64,000 nucleotides of DNA, taken from contig NZ_JABEPE010000009.1 of NCBI RefSeq assembly GCF_026788005.1, forward strand, positions 1 to 64,000, read 5' to 3'. Within the stretch, counting starts at the first letter, position 1. Each line of letters begins with the position of its first letter. The notes under the pieces were generated by a model. That model saw only the letters and a program-made list of their open reading frames with translations. It ran no database searches and had not been told where the DNA came from. This DNA is from Alteromonas sp. a30. Its GTDB lineage: Bacteria > Pseudomonadota > Gammaproteobacteria > Enterobacterales > Alteromonadaceae. The translations under genes were made by a program, and so were the position numbers. Below are positions 29,026-37,350 of this stretch, in pieces.

Positions 29026-29722
29026 AAGGGATAACGGTAAGCATACTATCCTGAAATGTAATCCACTAGCAAGTTATGGATAATTTTAATGGCTGCATTT
29101 TTGCTAGTATGAAAACAAGATATTAAGGATTGATATTTATACAGTTTTCGGTGCTGGCTGGTGGGTTGTCCACAAGTGACAAGAAAAGGCTTCATTACCC
29201 TGAAAGGCTTCTATAACGGGACTATCAACATCTTTTATTGTTGTAGCGCTGGCGGTATCTATTGGCTTTCACCCGTTTCAAGGTAGAACCTTAAAGAGAG
29301 CTGAGAAATTAAAGCCATCTGCTCACATGGATATAAAATTAATCAATTTGCAATCAAGTAATAGACGCCTTCAAAGACAAAGACAAAGACAAACCATTAA
29401 AACCAATTTGACAGCCTCGGGAATAATCCCGGGGCTTTTTTTAGCATTTATAGCGGTTCACCCCGGCCATTCGATGACACCTAGAAGTTTCTTTATTAAC
29501 ATTGATAAAATAGAATCCCTGCTCTTTCTTTAGGCAATGACTGAGAGTAGTTAAGCCACATGAAATAGGTGTTGTATTGAGCTTTATGCTTTACTGATAG
29601 TTCGTACTGCAACCAAAACCACCAGCAGTTAGGAAGTGTCAAACGTCGAAGAATTACTCCTTGGTGTTATCAACAGTGAAGTAATTATTTGAAAAAATAG
29701 AACACGCAAACAATAGAGAAAT
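29026..29722. other. Intergenic stretch with an unassigned terminator
   Basis: About 700 bp without a supportable gene. It includes a run of three CAAAGA-type hexamers near 29374-29395 directly before a strong plus-strand terminator (29413-29442) that follows no coding gene. A small RNA ending at that terminator is possible. Confidence 0.5.
29413..29442 (+). terminator. Strong orphan terminator
   Basis: AGCCTCGGGA pairs with TCCCGGGGCT (10 bp, one G-T) around a 4-nt loop and is followed by seven T. No plus-strand gene ends upstream within the island after 25610, so it probably ends an untranslated RNA. Confidence 0.85.
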
Positions 29723-30340
29723 ATGGACTATAAAACAGCAATCCAAAGAACTAAACGAAGGTTTCGCCTTTTCAAAAATGCTCGGAATAAAGAAAGCGAA
29801 AATGACTTCTTTGAGCTTTCTATATTAGGAGTTCAGGTAATATTTGAAAGACTTCGAGATTTTGCCGAAAAACACAAGGAAGATGATGATGTCTGGCGCT
29901 GGTGGCAAGGAATTAAAGCTGATCGTGTGGATGGGGAAGTTTTAAGTTACCTAACAGAAATTAGAAATAGTGTCGTACATGGTTTGGACTATGAGCACTA
30001 TCAGTTATCGCTAACAAAAATGTCTATCATATTTAAGAACCCAGTGCATTTACCCGAAGGTGGCACAATAAGACAAACACTTGATGACAATGGTACTCTC
30101 CAAATTAGTTTTGATGGCAAGGGCTTTGAAGATGCCGAATTAGACATGAATAATAGTCATTTGGAAATTCAGCAGACAGCTAAACAAGTTAAAACCAAAC
30201 GAGCTAAACAACGGGGTTTAGCCCCTCCAATAAAACATTTAGGTAATGAATTACGGGATAGAACTATTCACAACCTTATTTCTTTAGCTCTAGAATACTA
30301 TGAAGGTAAAGCACAAGAACTTGAAGAGTTCATAAATTAA
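29723..30340 (+). CDS. HEPN-like protein (putative RNase-type)
   Basis: 205 residues, strongly helical N-terminus with many charged residues. EIRNSVVHGLDYEHY carries the Rx4H motif (R81-N82...H86) that marks HEPN domains, small helical folds that are often metal-independent RNases in defence and toxin-antitoxin systems. The rest (about 100-150) looks beta-rich and the end is helical. The gene is followed by a membrane protein after 11 bp, so they form a pair. HEPN assignment is from the motif and helical context only. Confidence 0.6.
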   Translation: MDYKTAIQRTKRRFRLFKNARNKESENDFFELSILGVQVIFERLRDFAEKHKEDDDVWRWWQGIKADRVDGEVLSYLTEIRNSVVHGLDYEHYQLSLTKMSIIFKNPVHLPEGGTIRQTLDDNGTLQISFDGKGFEDAELDMNNSHLEIQQTAKQVKTKRAKQRGLAPPIKHLGNELRDRTIHNLISLALEYYEGKAQELEEFIN

Positions 30341-30351
30341 CAAGGATTTCT

Positions 30352-31287
30352 ATGACTTTAGGAGACATTTTATCCCCACTAATTGCTTTAGTTCGTATGG
30401 CGTCTACTGTAATAGGTAGACGTAAATACCATCCATATAAAGATCTTAGGGCTAGTCTAATAGGAAGAGGCATTATTTCTGAATTACCTCGCTACATTCC
30501 CTATCACATATGCGACGAAAATGGAGACAAGTACAAAGGTATTTATATAATCAGTTTAATGCTTAGAAATAGAGGAAACCAACCCATAATCCAGTCGGAT
30601 ATTTTAGCATCGGCTCCTCTTAGAGTTTCTATCAGTGAGGATGCTCGACTAGCAGGAACAAAGTTATTGCCAATCGAAGATCAAACTGATTGCTACACAA
30701 CCCTTATAGACAAACACACTTTTTCAATTAATTTTGATTGTCTTAACCCAAATGAATACATTTCTATACCAGTCTTTATAACTGGAAACCCGTGGGCTGA
30801 GGTGAAAGTTTCAGGGCGCATCATTGGTCAAGATTCGCCAATCGATCATACAGCTGAAGAAGTAAAAGCCTCTCTTGGTGAACGAGTTGTAGCCTTTTTA
30901 ATGCTCATACTCTTATTAAATACAGTACCTAGTTTCTTTATAGGCGGCTACTTTATATTAAGAGATTATGGAATGTCTCAATTTTGGAACGCTCCTGAGA
31001 ATATACCTGAATACCTTATGGTTCCATTCATCTTTGCCGTTTTTATTCTGTTCATAATTCTTTATTCGAAAACCGCAGACTGGTTTGAAAGAAGGAAATA
31101 CCCCGAAGGATACCCGTTATACAACGATCTTGAGCCTTCACTTTTTGAGAATGTTAAAGGAATGCTTCGCACTATCTTTAAAGGTAAGAAGCAGAGAATA
31201 TCCAAGTCACTTTTCAGTTGGGGAAAACCTGTGATGATGACTGATAAGAAAGTTAAAAAACGGACTGTTGATGATTGGATAGTATAG
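30352..31287 (+). CDS. Membrane protein paired with the HEPN-like gene
   Basis: 311 residues. A short hydrophobic stretch near the N-terminus is followed by a beta-rich soluble domain (about 45-175, with LMLRNRGNQPIIQSDI), then two strong membrane segments (about 183-203 and 225-244) and a basic cytosolic tail. The domain before the membrane spans resembles sensor or immunoglobulin-like folds of unknown families. It lies 11 bp after the HEPN-like gene and is likely co-transcribed. A membrane partner next to an RNase-like protein suggests a two-gene defence or toxin unit, which is inference. Confidence 0.65.
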   Translation: MTLGDILSPLIALVRMASTVIGRRKYHPYKDLRASLIGRGIISELPRYIPYHICDENGDKYKGIYIISLMLRNRGNQPIIQSDILASAPLRVSISEDARLAGTKLLPIEDQTDCYTTLIDKHTFSINFDCLNPNEYISIPVFITGNPWAEVKVSGRIIGQDSPIDHTAEEVKASLGERVVAFLMLILLLNTVPSFFIGGYFILRDYGMSQFWNAPENIPEYLMVPFIFAVFILFIILYSKTADWFERRKYPEGYPLYNDLEPSLFENVKGMLRTIFKGKKQRISKSLFSWGKPVMMTDKKVKKRTVDDWIV

Positions 31288-31570
31288 GCTTTTTCTAATA
31301 TCAATAAATGGAAGTATGGTTTCACCTATCAGCTTTCGCCCATTACTCATGACATAATAGCTATAAGTAACTTAAACGAGCCTAAGCTTTACTAACACTC
31401 CCAGACATTTGTAAGCAGGCAATACCATGCCTATCTGTTAACAATTCTAAAGCTTTGTTAGCCTACCAGAAAGCACTGCTTCAAAGATACTTAAACTTCT
31501 TCTTTCATAATTAAGATTATTTATTTATCCTTTGCTGATAACAATTTTTACAACAAATCAAAGAATAGAT

Positions 31571-32803
31571 ATGTCAATCAAAAAAGTGATCATCCACCAA
31601 GTCAGAAGAGACAAAGATGGAGCCCTTCTACAAATAAAATGTAGAAAAAAGGAAAATGATATAGCAGGACTCACCGAGCAGTTAGCCGAAAAATTAATAG
31701 AACTATTCCCTAACAATCTAAGCTTTGGAGTCTTTGGTCAACATGGTGACAACACTTCTAAACCTGCTTTTGAGCAAGAACTTCACAAATATTACGACCT
31801 CAACAGTTTTGAGTGTTCAAATTTCGTCCAAATGACAACGGATATGGCAAATAGGTATGCAACACTACTAGAAAGGGGAAACAGGGGAAATGTAAAAGGT
31901 GGCTATCTGGTTTTCTACCAATATGAAAAAAGAGATTGTAATTGGCTCGCAGTAGTTGTACTTCAGAAAAAGCCCGGTATAGATTTATCAGATGACTTAA
32001 CGACTGTAGCAAGAGAAATACTAGACTTAGACTCCCTTCATTTAGGTGCGACAATAAACCTTGAGCTGTGGGATTCGAAAGATAGCGATAAATACATAAG
32101 ATTCATTACAAAATTAGCAAGTGATGTACGAGAGTACTTTGAAGAGTTTATAGGTTGCGTTAGAGACAAGACTGCTACAGCAGCAGAAACTCAGGCTTTA
32201 AAAAGAGCCATTGAAGATTATTCAAGCAACACTTTAAAGCTGGATGATGAAGATAAGCTAAATAGAACAACAAAGGCTCACCAGTTTATCTCTGAAAAGC
32301 TTAAAAAGAACGAACCTGTTGTACTTGAAGAAGTTGCAAACTTCGTGTTTCCTGAATCTCCTCAACCTTTTATCGTACATGCATCCGATGAATACGACAT
32401 AAATTCGGAGCTATCAATTAACAAAACCACACTAAGAAGCTTTGTCAGGCTACATGGGCAATACAAAGGTATATCAATCAGTTTTGACAGACATCATTTA
32501 GGTAAAAGCATTATTTGGAATAACGGAGTGTTAGAAATCCATGAGATACCGCCATCTCTTGAGCATGAAATTATAATAGAAGATACACTTAAATCATTAA
32601 GAGACAATCCAGAAATGTCCGATGAAGACAAATTCAAACTAATTGAATCGGCAGTAAAAAAAGGTGTTTCCCCAAGCGAACTAGATATTTTTTATGGAAC
32701 TTCTAATTCGATGCTACTAGAAAAATTTATTGAACCAGAGATGCTAGAGAATATCGAAGATGGACAAAACAACTCTACAAATCTTCTCGAAGATTTACGA
32801 TAA
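31571..32803 (+). CDS. NdpA/YejK-like nucleoid-associated protein
   Basis: 410 residues from the ATG at 31571 (MSIKKVIIHQV). The N-terminus, the GVFGQHGD region, GGYLVFYQY and the C-terminal TLRSFVRLHGQYKGISISFDRHHLG plus IIWNNGVLEI correspond in order to E. coli YejK (335 aa), a nucleoid-associated protein; this copy is longer and diverged, with an acidic C-terminal extension. Housekeeping yejK is not expected in an island, so this is an accessory paralogue. Its end overlaps the start of the next gene by 44 bp, a sign of translational coupling. Role here unknown, possibly sensing foreign DNA. Confidence 0.75.
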   Translation: MSIKKVIIHQVRRDKDGALLQIKCRKKENDIAGLTEQLAEKLIELFPNNLSFGVFGQHGDNTSKPAFEQELHKYYDLNSFECSNFVQMTTDMANRYATLLERGNRGNVKGGYLVFYQYEKRDCNWLAVVVLQKKPGIDLSDDLTTVAREILDLDSLHLGATINLELWDSKDSDKYIRFITKLASDVREYFEEFIGCVRDKTATAAETQALKRAIEDYSSNTLKLDDEDKLNRTTKAHQFISEKLKKNEPVVLEEVANFVFPESPQPFIVHASDEYDINSELSINKTTLRSFVRLHGQYKGISISFDRHHLGKSIIWNNGVLEIHEIPPSLEHEIIIEDTLKSLRDNPEMSDEDKFKLIESAVKKGVSPSELDIFYGTSNSMLLEKFIEPEMLENIEDGQNNSTNLLEDLR

Positions 32804-33941
32804 ACTTGAAAGCACTAAAGCCTTCGATAACGAAATTGAGGGTGAAATAGCTTTTAATCAGTCTCTTCTTGATGATCTAAGTATCCTTGGAAAAAATGAA
32901 CTTTGCCAACCCCACATTAGCTTTTATAAGGGGAGACAAAGAATAACAGACAAAACATTTGATGAAGTACACGAGGAGCTTTTTAAAAAGTACACGGCCA
33001 AAGTTACACTTATAACATTTAAAGAGGGGGGATATTTTATATGTGAAAACTGGAATACCCTTCTACAATATGAATCTGTATGGAAACAACCTATAAACGG
33101 GGTTTTCTTATACGGTTCAAAAAGACTACTTTTTGCTGAATCTCAAGATTCCAGATTCAATAATTACTTAAATCTGTTCAAGTTATCTAAGCTAATAGAA
33201 AAAGCTTCAATACCAGCTAGCGGAAAAGAGAGGATCATTATTCATGGAGAAGCATTACACATAACAAACAATATAAATGAACAACTTTTAGAGACTGATA
33301 TTGATATAAATACTCTAGAAGATTTTTTAACCGATGAATTACATCAAGAAGCTAAAATTAACTTATTTAGAGGTGAGGTGTTCAATCTTTTACACGGAAT
33401 AGGGAAAGAACATAGATTTGAGTATCTTGTCACGCATTTTAATGCATTTTCAAGTAGGCTATTGGCTAGTTACAAGAATTTTATAAACGATTACACATTC
33501 GACAAAGTTAGAAAAGAATACCAAGAAAAAAAGACAGAATATATAGGTCGTTCTAATAAAATATTCGATGACATTTCCACCAAATTATTTTCGATACCAG
33601 CGGGAGTCTGGCTAGCAATAACTCAAATAAAACAAGATACCTCCAACAGTTTTCAAAATGCTCAAAATTTAGCAGTAGTCTTAGCTGTTATATCAATGTC
33701 TCTAATAATTATACTAATGATTAGTGGGCAATTTAAAAATTTAGAAGCCATCAGAAATGAATACAAGGGGCTATTTGAAAGGCTTTCTAGAGAGTACAAA
33801 GAAGAGTCAGAAGAAATCAATAAGGCCTACAACGAAATAGAAAACCGAGGAAATGCTGTATGGTGGAAGCTTTGCGCCTCTAACATTGCGACTATTTCGC
33901 TATCTATTATCACTATTACACTCGCCGTTTATGCATTCTAA
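32760..33941 (+). CDS. Membrane protein with coiled coil, coupled to the NdpA-like gene
   Basis: 393 residues. A soluble N-terminal part (about 1-270) of unknown fold precedes two C-terminal membrane segments (about 301-321 and 373-392) separated by a charged coiled coil (about 328-362, EYKGLFERLSREYKEE onward). The start ATG lies 44 bp inside the NdpA-like gene in another frame. A large cytosolic sensor domain tied to a small C-terminal membrane module is a common effector layout in defence systems, where the membrane part causes leakage; that role is inferred, not seen. Confidence 0.65.
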   Translation: MDKTTLQIFSKIYDKLESTKAFDNEIEGEIAFNQSLLDDLSILGKNELCQPHISFYKGRQRITDKTFDEVHEELFKKYTAKVTLITFKEGGYFICENWNTLLQYESVWKQPINGVFLYGSKRLLFAESQDSRFNNYLNLFKLSKLIEKASIPASGKERIIIHGEALHITNNINEQLLETDIDINTLEDFLTDELHQEAKINLFRGEVFNLLHGIGKEHRFEYLVTHFNAFSSRLLASYKNFINDYTFDKVRKEYQEKKTEYIGRSNKIFDDISTKLFSIPAGVWLAITQIKQDTSNSFQNAQNLAVVLAVISMSLIIILMISGQFKNLEAIRNEYKGLFERLSREYKEESEEINKAYNEIENRGNAVWWKLCASNIATISLSIITITLAVYAF

Positions 33942-34019
33942 AGGTTGCCATTCGACTGCTCTCTACAAAATCAGAATCCATGCATAGCTTCCAAAGAACA
34001 CAGTAAAAATGAGGTCAAA

Positions 34020-35051
34020 ATGAACAACCACCAATCAGAGGCTGAAGGCATTCACATACCCCTTGAAGAAATTGAAAGAATAGAAATTTTTCAAAAAATC
34101 GTAATAACATTCTTTAAGCGACTTTACCCTGAAATCCATAAAGAGTGGAAGAAAATTGAACCAGAAATGAAAATAGCTGCAACAAAGCAACTTCCAGCTT
34201 TAGAACGCTTCTTAAACGGTGTTTTTGATAACTTTTCCACAATGTATGAAGAGTTTAAGGAGAACGATGAAGAAGTATTATCAATTCTTGCAGAGGAATT
34301 TAGAACATTAATTGAAAGCACTTTTAAAGATTTTCAAAACTACTTAAACAAATCACCAAGCACTTACATTTTACTCAATGAGTTTTCAAACTCTTCAGAT
34401 GAAATCGAATCTCATTTAAAAAAAGGGTGGCTCTTCTTTGAATCAAAAATTGAAATCAACGACATTTTAAAAATTGACAACATTATTAAAATCAACGAAT
34501 TCGCAGAGGACAATGCTAATTATACAGAAATATCAAATTACATTAATGATAGGAGGTTCATAAAAAGGTTAGTTAAAAACTACTCATCTTTAAACTTAGC
34601 TGATGATAGGTGCAACCTAATAGAAGAGGCCATCGAGCTACATGGTTTAGGTTATTATGCTGGTAGCACAGTTCTGTTATACACCATATTTGAGGGTACA
34701 GTTACAGATATATTACTAAGGCAAAAATGGGTGCAAGAAACAAAGACAGGAAAACTAAAATCAACCAAAAAAAACACTCCCATAACAGGTCTATTCCAGA
34801 AAATGGACATATTAGAAAAAGAGATTAAGGAAAATAGAGAATTCTTCAATCAATTCAAAAATAAAAATGTCCATAACTCACCATACGATGCGACTTTAAC
34901 TCAAAGTAGAAACATAATTTTACATGGGAGAGATACAAAATTTCCATCAAAGGTATTATCCCTCAAGTTAATACTGTGCTTGCACTCCGTAATCTTAAAA
35001 CTTATGCACATTAGAAACGGAAATAAAGAAAGTTCTAAGAATGACCATTAA
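34020..35051 (+). CDS. HEPN-like protein, third gene of the NdpA-like operon
   Basis: 343 residues from the ATG at 34020 (GAGG 5 bp upstream); the frame is open further upstream to 33945 but without support. Highly helical and charged. SRNIILHGRD near the C-terminus gives an Rx4H motif (R297, H302) and is preceded by YAGSTVLLYTIFEGTVTD, the helix pattern of HEPN and abortive-infection proteins. It follows the membrane protein by 78 bp on the same strand. Likely an RNA-targeting or regulatory component of the same unit. Confidence 0.6.
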   Translation: MNNHQSEAEGIHIPLEEIERIEIFQKIVITFFKRLYPEIHKEWKKIEPEMKIAATKQLPALERFLNGVFDNFSTMYEEFKENDEEVLSILAEEFRTLIESTFKDFQNYLNKSPSTYILLNEFSNSSDEIESHLKKGWLFFESKIEINDILKIDNIIKINEFAEDNANYTEISNYINDRRFIKRLVKNYSSLNLADDRCNLIEEAIELHGLGYYAGSTVLLYTIFEGTVTDILLRQKWVQETKTGKLKSTKKNTPITGLFQKMDILEKEIKENREFFNQFKNKNVHNSPYDATLTQSRNIILHGRDTKFPSKVLSLKLILCLHSVILKLMHIRNGNKESSKNDH

Positions 35052-35193
35052 AAGTAAAATAGCTTAGTTTCCAGAATTGTTACATTCACCTAATAAACAA
35101 TCATATATACATGATAACTAGATAGTTCTAAAATGCGGATCAAGAATATTTCCTGTTAAACATTCAAGATCGGCAAACGTCATAACAAATTAT

Positions 35194-36198
35194 ATGCCCA
35201 AACAAGCGCCACCGTTCACAATTACACCGACAATCATTACGCTGATTTCAAATATTAGTGAAAGCATTGGGCGTTTGTCTGTATTGCAGGAAGAAAAGGA
35301 TCTTCGTCTTCGCCGCTTGAATCGTATTCGTACCATTCAGGGGTCGTTAGCCATTGAAGGTAATACCCTGAGTCAAGAGCAAATAACCGCCATACTCGAA
35401 GGAAAAAGGGTCATAGCGCCGCCTAAAGACATTCTGGAAGCACGAAACGCAATAAAAGCCTATGAAGAATTTGAACGCTGGCAACCTGCTAACGAAAAGG
35501 ATTTGTTAAAAGCTCATAAAATATTAATGGCTGGCCTTATAGACGATGCTGGTCACTACCGTATTGGTAACGTGGGCGTTATGAATGGCGACAAGGTGGT
35601 TCATATGGCTCCCCAAGCCGAACGAGTAAAAATGCTAATGGGCTACCTGTTTAACTGGTTAGAAGCAACAGACCAACACCCACTTATTGCCAGTTCTGTA
35701 TTTCATTATGAGTTTGAGTTTATTCATCCATTCGCTGACGGGAACGGTCGTATGGGGCGCTTATGGCAAACCTTAATACTCAGTCAATGGAATCCCTTGT
35801 TCTCTCAATTACCCGTTGAAAGCATGATTCATGAGTACCAAAGCGAGTATTACCAAGCGATTAACTTAAGCACTCAAAGAACGGATTCAAGCCCTTTCAT
35901 TGAGTTCATGCTTAATGTCATTTTGGAGACCATCAGAAGCACAAACCCAAGCCTTACCCCCCAAGATAGCCCCCATGTTACCCCCCAAGTTAGATCATTA
36001 GTTGATTTGATGTCAGAAAAAGCAATTCCATTAAACCGGGAAGAATTACAACAAGCATTACAACTGAAAGATCGTAAATCATTTAGAGAACGCTATTTAA
36101 AACCTGCCTTAGAAAACGGACTAATTGAAATGACGATTCCAGACAAACCCAGCAGCAAATCACAACAATACAGACTTACCGAATTGGGTAGGTCATAA
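35194..36198 (+). CDS. Fic family protein (AMPylase-like)
   Basis: 334 residues. The Fic active site HPFADGNGRMGR (178-189, catalytic His 178) is complete, so NMP-transfer activity (usually AMPylation) is expected. SLAIEG (51-56) in the N-terminal helix fits the inhibitory motif (S/T)xxxE(G/N), making it a class II, self-inhibited Fic protein. The C-terminal 80 residues read as a winged-helix DNA-binding or regulatory domain. It is the last plus-strand gene of the island, separate from the toxin-antitoxin pair that follows on the other strand. Confidence 0.9.
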   Translation: MPKQAPPFTITPTIITLISNISESIGRLSVLQEEKDLRLRRLNRIRTIQGSLAIEGNTLSQEQITAILEGKRVIAPPKDILEARNAIKAYEEFERWQPANEKDLLKAHKILMAGLIDDAGHYRIGNVGVMNGDKVVHMAPQAERVKMLMGYLFNWLEATDQHPLIASSVFHYEFEFIHPFADGNGRMGRLWQTLILSQWNPLFSQLPVESMIHEYQSEYYQAINLSTQRTDSSPFIEFMLNVILETIRSTNPSLTPQDSPHVTPQVRSLVDLMSEKAIPLNREELQQALQLKDRKSFRERYLKPALENGLIEMTIPDKPSSKSQQYRLTELGRS

Positions 36199-36206
36199 AC
36201 AATAGA

Positions 36207-36509
36207 CTACGCAATAACCTCAAGACCTTTTTTCTCAGCTAATGACAGCATTTTTAAAGCTGCTCCCTTTGGCTTACTTTCGCCTTGTTCCCATTTTTTA
36301 ACAAGCTTATCACTTACATTCAAAAACTGGGCGAATACTGGCTGAGACAAATTATACTTGAGCCTCAAGTTCTTTACTTGTTCAGCATTAAATTCATGAA
36401 TACTGGTCAAGCATAGGGCATCGAACTTACGCATAGTTGTTTTGTCGATGACACCGGACTTTTCAAGACCCTGAACAGTTCTATGTACTGATTTTAAAAT
36501 ATCACTCAT
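36207..36509 (-). CDS. HTH-type antitoxin (HigA/NadS-like)
   Basis: 100 residues with a C-terminal Cro/CI-type helix-turn-helix: LRLKYNLSQPVFAQFLNVS followed by KLVKKWEQGESKP, as in HigA-2 and NadS antitoxins. It lies 1 bp after the toxin gene, the higBA order, and would repress its own operon by binding the inverted repeat at the toxin start. It neutralises the toxin encoded upstream. Confidence 0.85.
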   Translation of the reverse strand: MSDILKSVHRTVQGLEKSGVIDKTTMRKFDALCLTSIHEFNAEQVKNLRLKYNLSQPVFAQFLNVSDKLVKKWEQGESKPKGAALKMLSLAEKKGLEVIA

Positions 36510-36510
36510 G

Positions 36511-36888
36511 CTATTGACCTACCTCTATAAGCTCACCGGATTTTACAAGCTCGTTTAATCTTTTTGGTTCAAACTCCAGAAACAACTTCGCCAATTCCTT
36601 TAGCGCTAATTTTTCCTTATTGTTGATATTGGCTTTATCGCTCTTTGCAAAGGCGTACAAAAAGAAATATCTATCACCTATAACAGCACCAATAACCGTT
36701 CTATAACCTCCACGTTTACCTTTATTCCCCGCAGAAATTCGTTTCTTGTAAAGCCCTCCCCCCAAGTCAGCATCAAAAAGACCGCTACCCATCTCGTTAC
36801 AAGCTTGGATCAAGTCATCATCCGATAAGCCTTCTTTCTTGGTTGAAGAAACAAAATCTTTTGTTTTATAGATCAAAGTGTACCCCAC
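36511..36888 (-). CDS. RelE/HigB-like toxin (COG4737 type), GTG start
   Basis: 125 residues, with KEGLSDDDLIQACNEMGSG, LFDADLGGGLYKKRI, KRGGYRTVIGAV and FFLYAFAKSDKANI matching in order the short RelE-like toxins of COG4737. Such toxins cleave mRNA on the ribosome. The GTG start lies within a palindrome TACCC-N5-GGGTA and has no clear Shine-Dalgarno sequence, so the message may be leaderless. First gene of the pair; the antitoxin follows. C-terminus is longer than usual by about 20 residues. Confidence 0.85.
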   Translation of the reverse strand: MGYTLIYKTKDFVSSTKKEGLSDDDLIQACNEMGSGLFDADLGGGLYKKRISAGNKGKRGGYRTVIGAVIGDRYFFLYAFAKSDKANINNKEKLALKELAKLFLEFEPKRLNELVKSGELIEVGQ

Positions 36889-36895
36889 TAGGGTA
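36881..36895. promoter_or_regulatory. Palindromic operator overlapping the toxin start codon
   Basis: TACCC (36881-36885) and GGGTA (36891-36895) form a perfect inverted repeat with a 5-bp centre that includes the GTG start. It is the likely binding site for the HTH antitoxin, allowing self-repression. Confidence 0.55.
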
Positions 36896-37081
36896 TATTT
36901 TCAACAAGTAAATACCATAAGCCAACCCCTTAAGAATTCTATCGAGTCCATAAAAGAGCTTCCCACTACAAAAAGAGAGCATTTTGATTGTCGAATATAG
37001 AGCTGTCAAACAATCAAACGACAAACTCCCGATACCGGTTCAGTTCCCCTTTGAGCATCTGAACCGAAAGTTTGATCGGGT

Positions 37082-37118
37082 AAGTCTAGTACTTTTGTTT
37101 CCTTACCCGGGTACTAGA
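37082..37118. repeat. Right arm-type integrase-binding repeats
   Basis: AAGTCTAGTACTT (37082-37094) is identical to the copy inside the left end at 23820-23832. TCTAGTAC recurs inverted at 37111-37118. Together they mark both ends of the island as integrase-binding regions. Confidence 0.65.
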
Positions 37119-37194
37119 GCATAAATTTAAAATGTTGCTTTCCCTTTGTTTTTATTGTACTTTTTACGCATGGAGAGCTTAAGTATTCCAAGCT

Positions 37195-37216
37195 TCCCCC
37201 CTGCTCCACCACATAC
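37195..37216 (+). repeat. attR: second copy of the 22-bp ssrA repeat
   Basis: Exact copy of 23743-23764. The sequence before it differs from ssrA, so only the terminal 22 bp of the gene are duplicated, as expected for integration into a tmRNA 3' end. Confidence 0.92.
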
Positions 37217-37221
37217 GAGAC

Positions 37222-37252
37222 CGCTAAACCCTTACATTTCAAGGGTTTAGCG
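37222..37252 (+). other. Hairpin resembling a displaced ssrA terminator
   Basis: A perfect 12-bp stem (CGCTAAACCCTT and its complement) with a 7-nt loop, 6 bp after attR. It shares the CGCT(G/A)AACCC start and position with the present ssrA terminator, though its T tail is gone. Probably the terminator that once followed ssrA before the island inserted. Confidence 0.55.
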
Positions 37253-37350
37253 TCCACCTTCCCACCACGCACCCACTCAAAAATGACACGCAAATGACAC
37301 GCGGAATTCTGCAAATCACGTTCATAATTTACACAATACAACGTTAAAAT

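Larger units (their letters stand above)
23743..37216 (+). mobile_element. 13.5 kb genomic island integrated in ssrA
   Basis: Bounded by 22-bp direct repeats of the tmRNA 3' end, with a tyrosine integrase as its first gene and matching 13-bp arm-type repeats inside both ends. There are no phage structural, replication or conjugation genes, so it is not self-transmissible and is probably a satellite-like or excisable island. Cargo: one orphan membrane-anchored protein, a 12-bp tandem repeat, orphan genes, two HEPN-like/membrane-protein cassettes, a NdpA-like protein, a Fic protein and a HigBA-like pair. The cargo looks like defence and stability functions. Confidence 0.9.

Noticed and set aside
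29327-29533. Plus-strand open frame over the orphan terminator
   Set aside because: It runs through the terminator hairpin and has no ribosome-binding site.
23743-37216. Prophage
   Set aside because: No capsid, tail, terminase or replication genes were seen between the att sites.
37114-37341. Minus-strand open frame across attR
   Set aside because: It crosses the attachment repeat and the displaced terminator; a chance frame.
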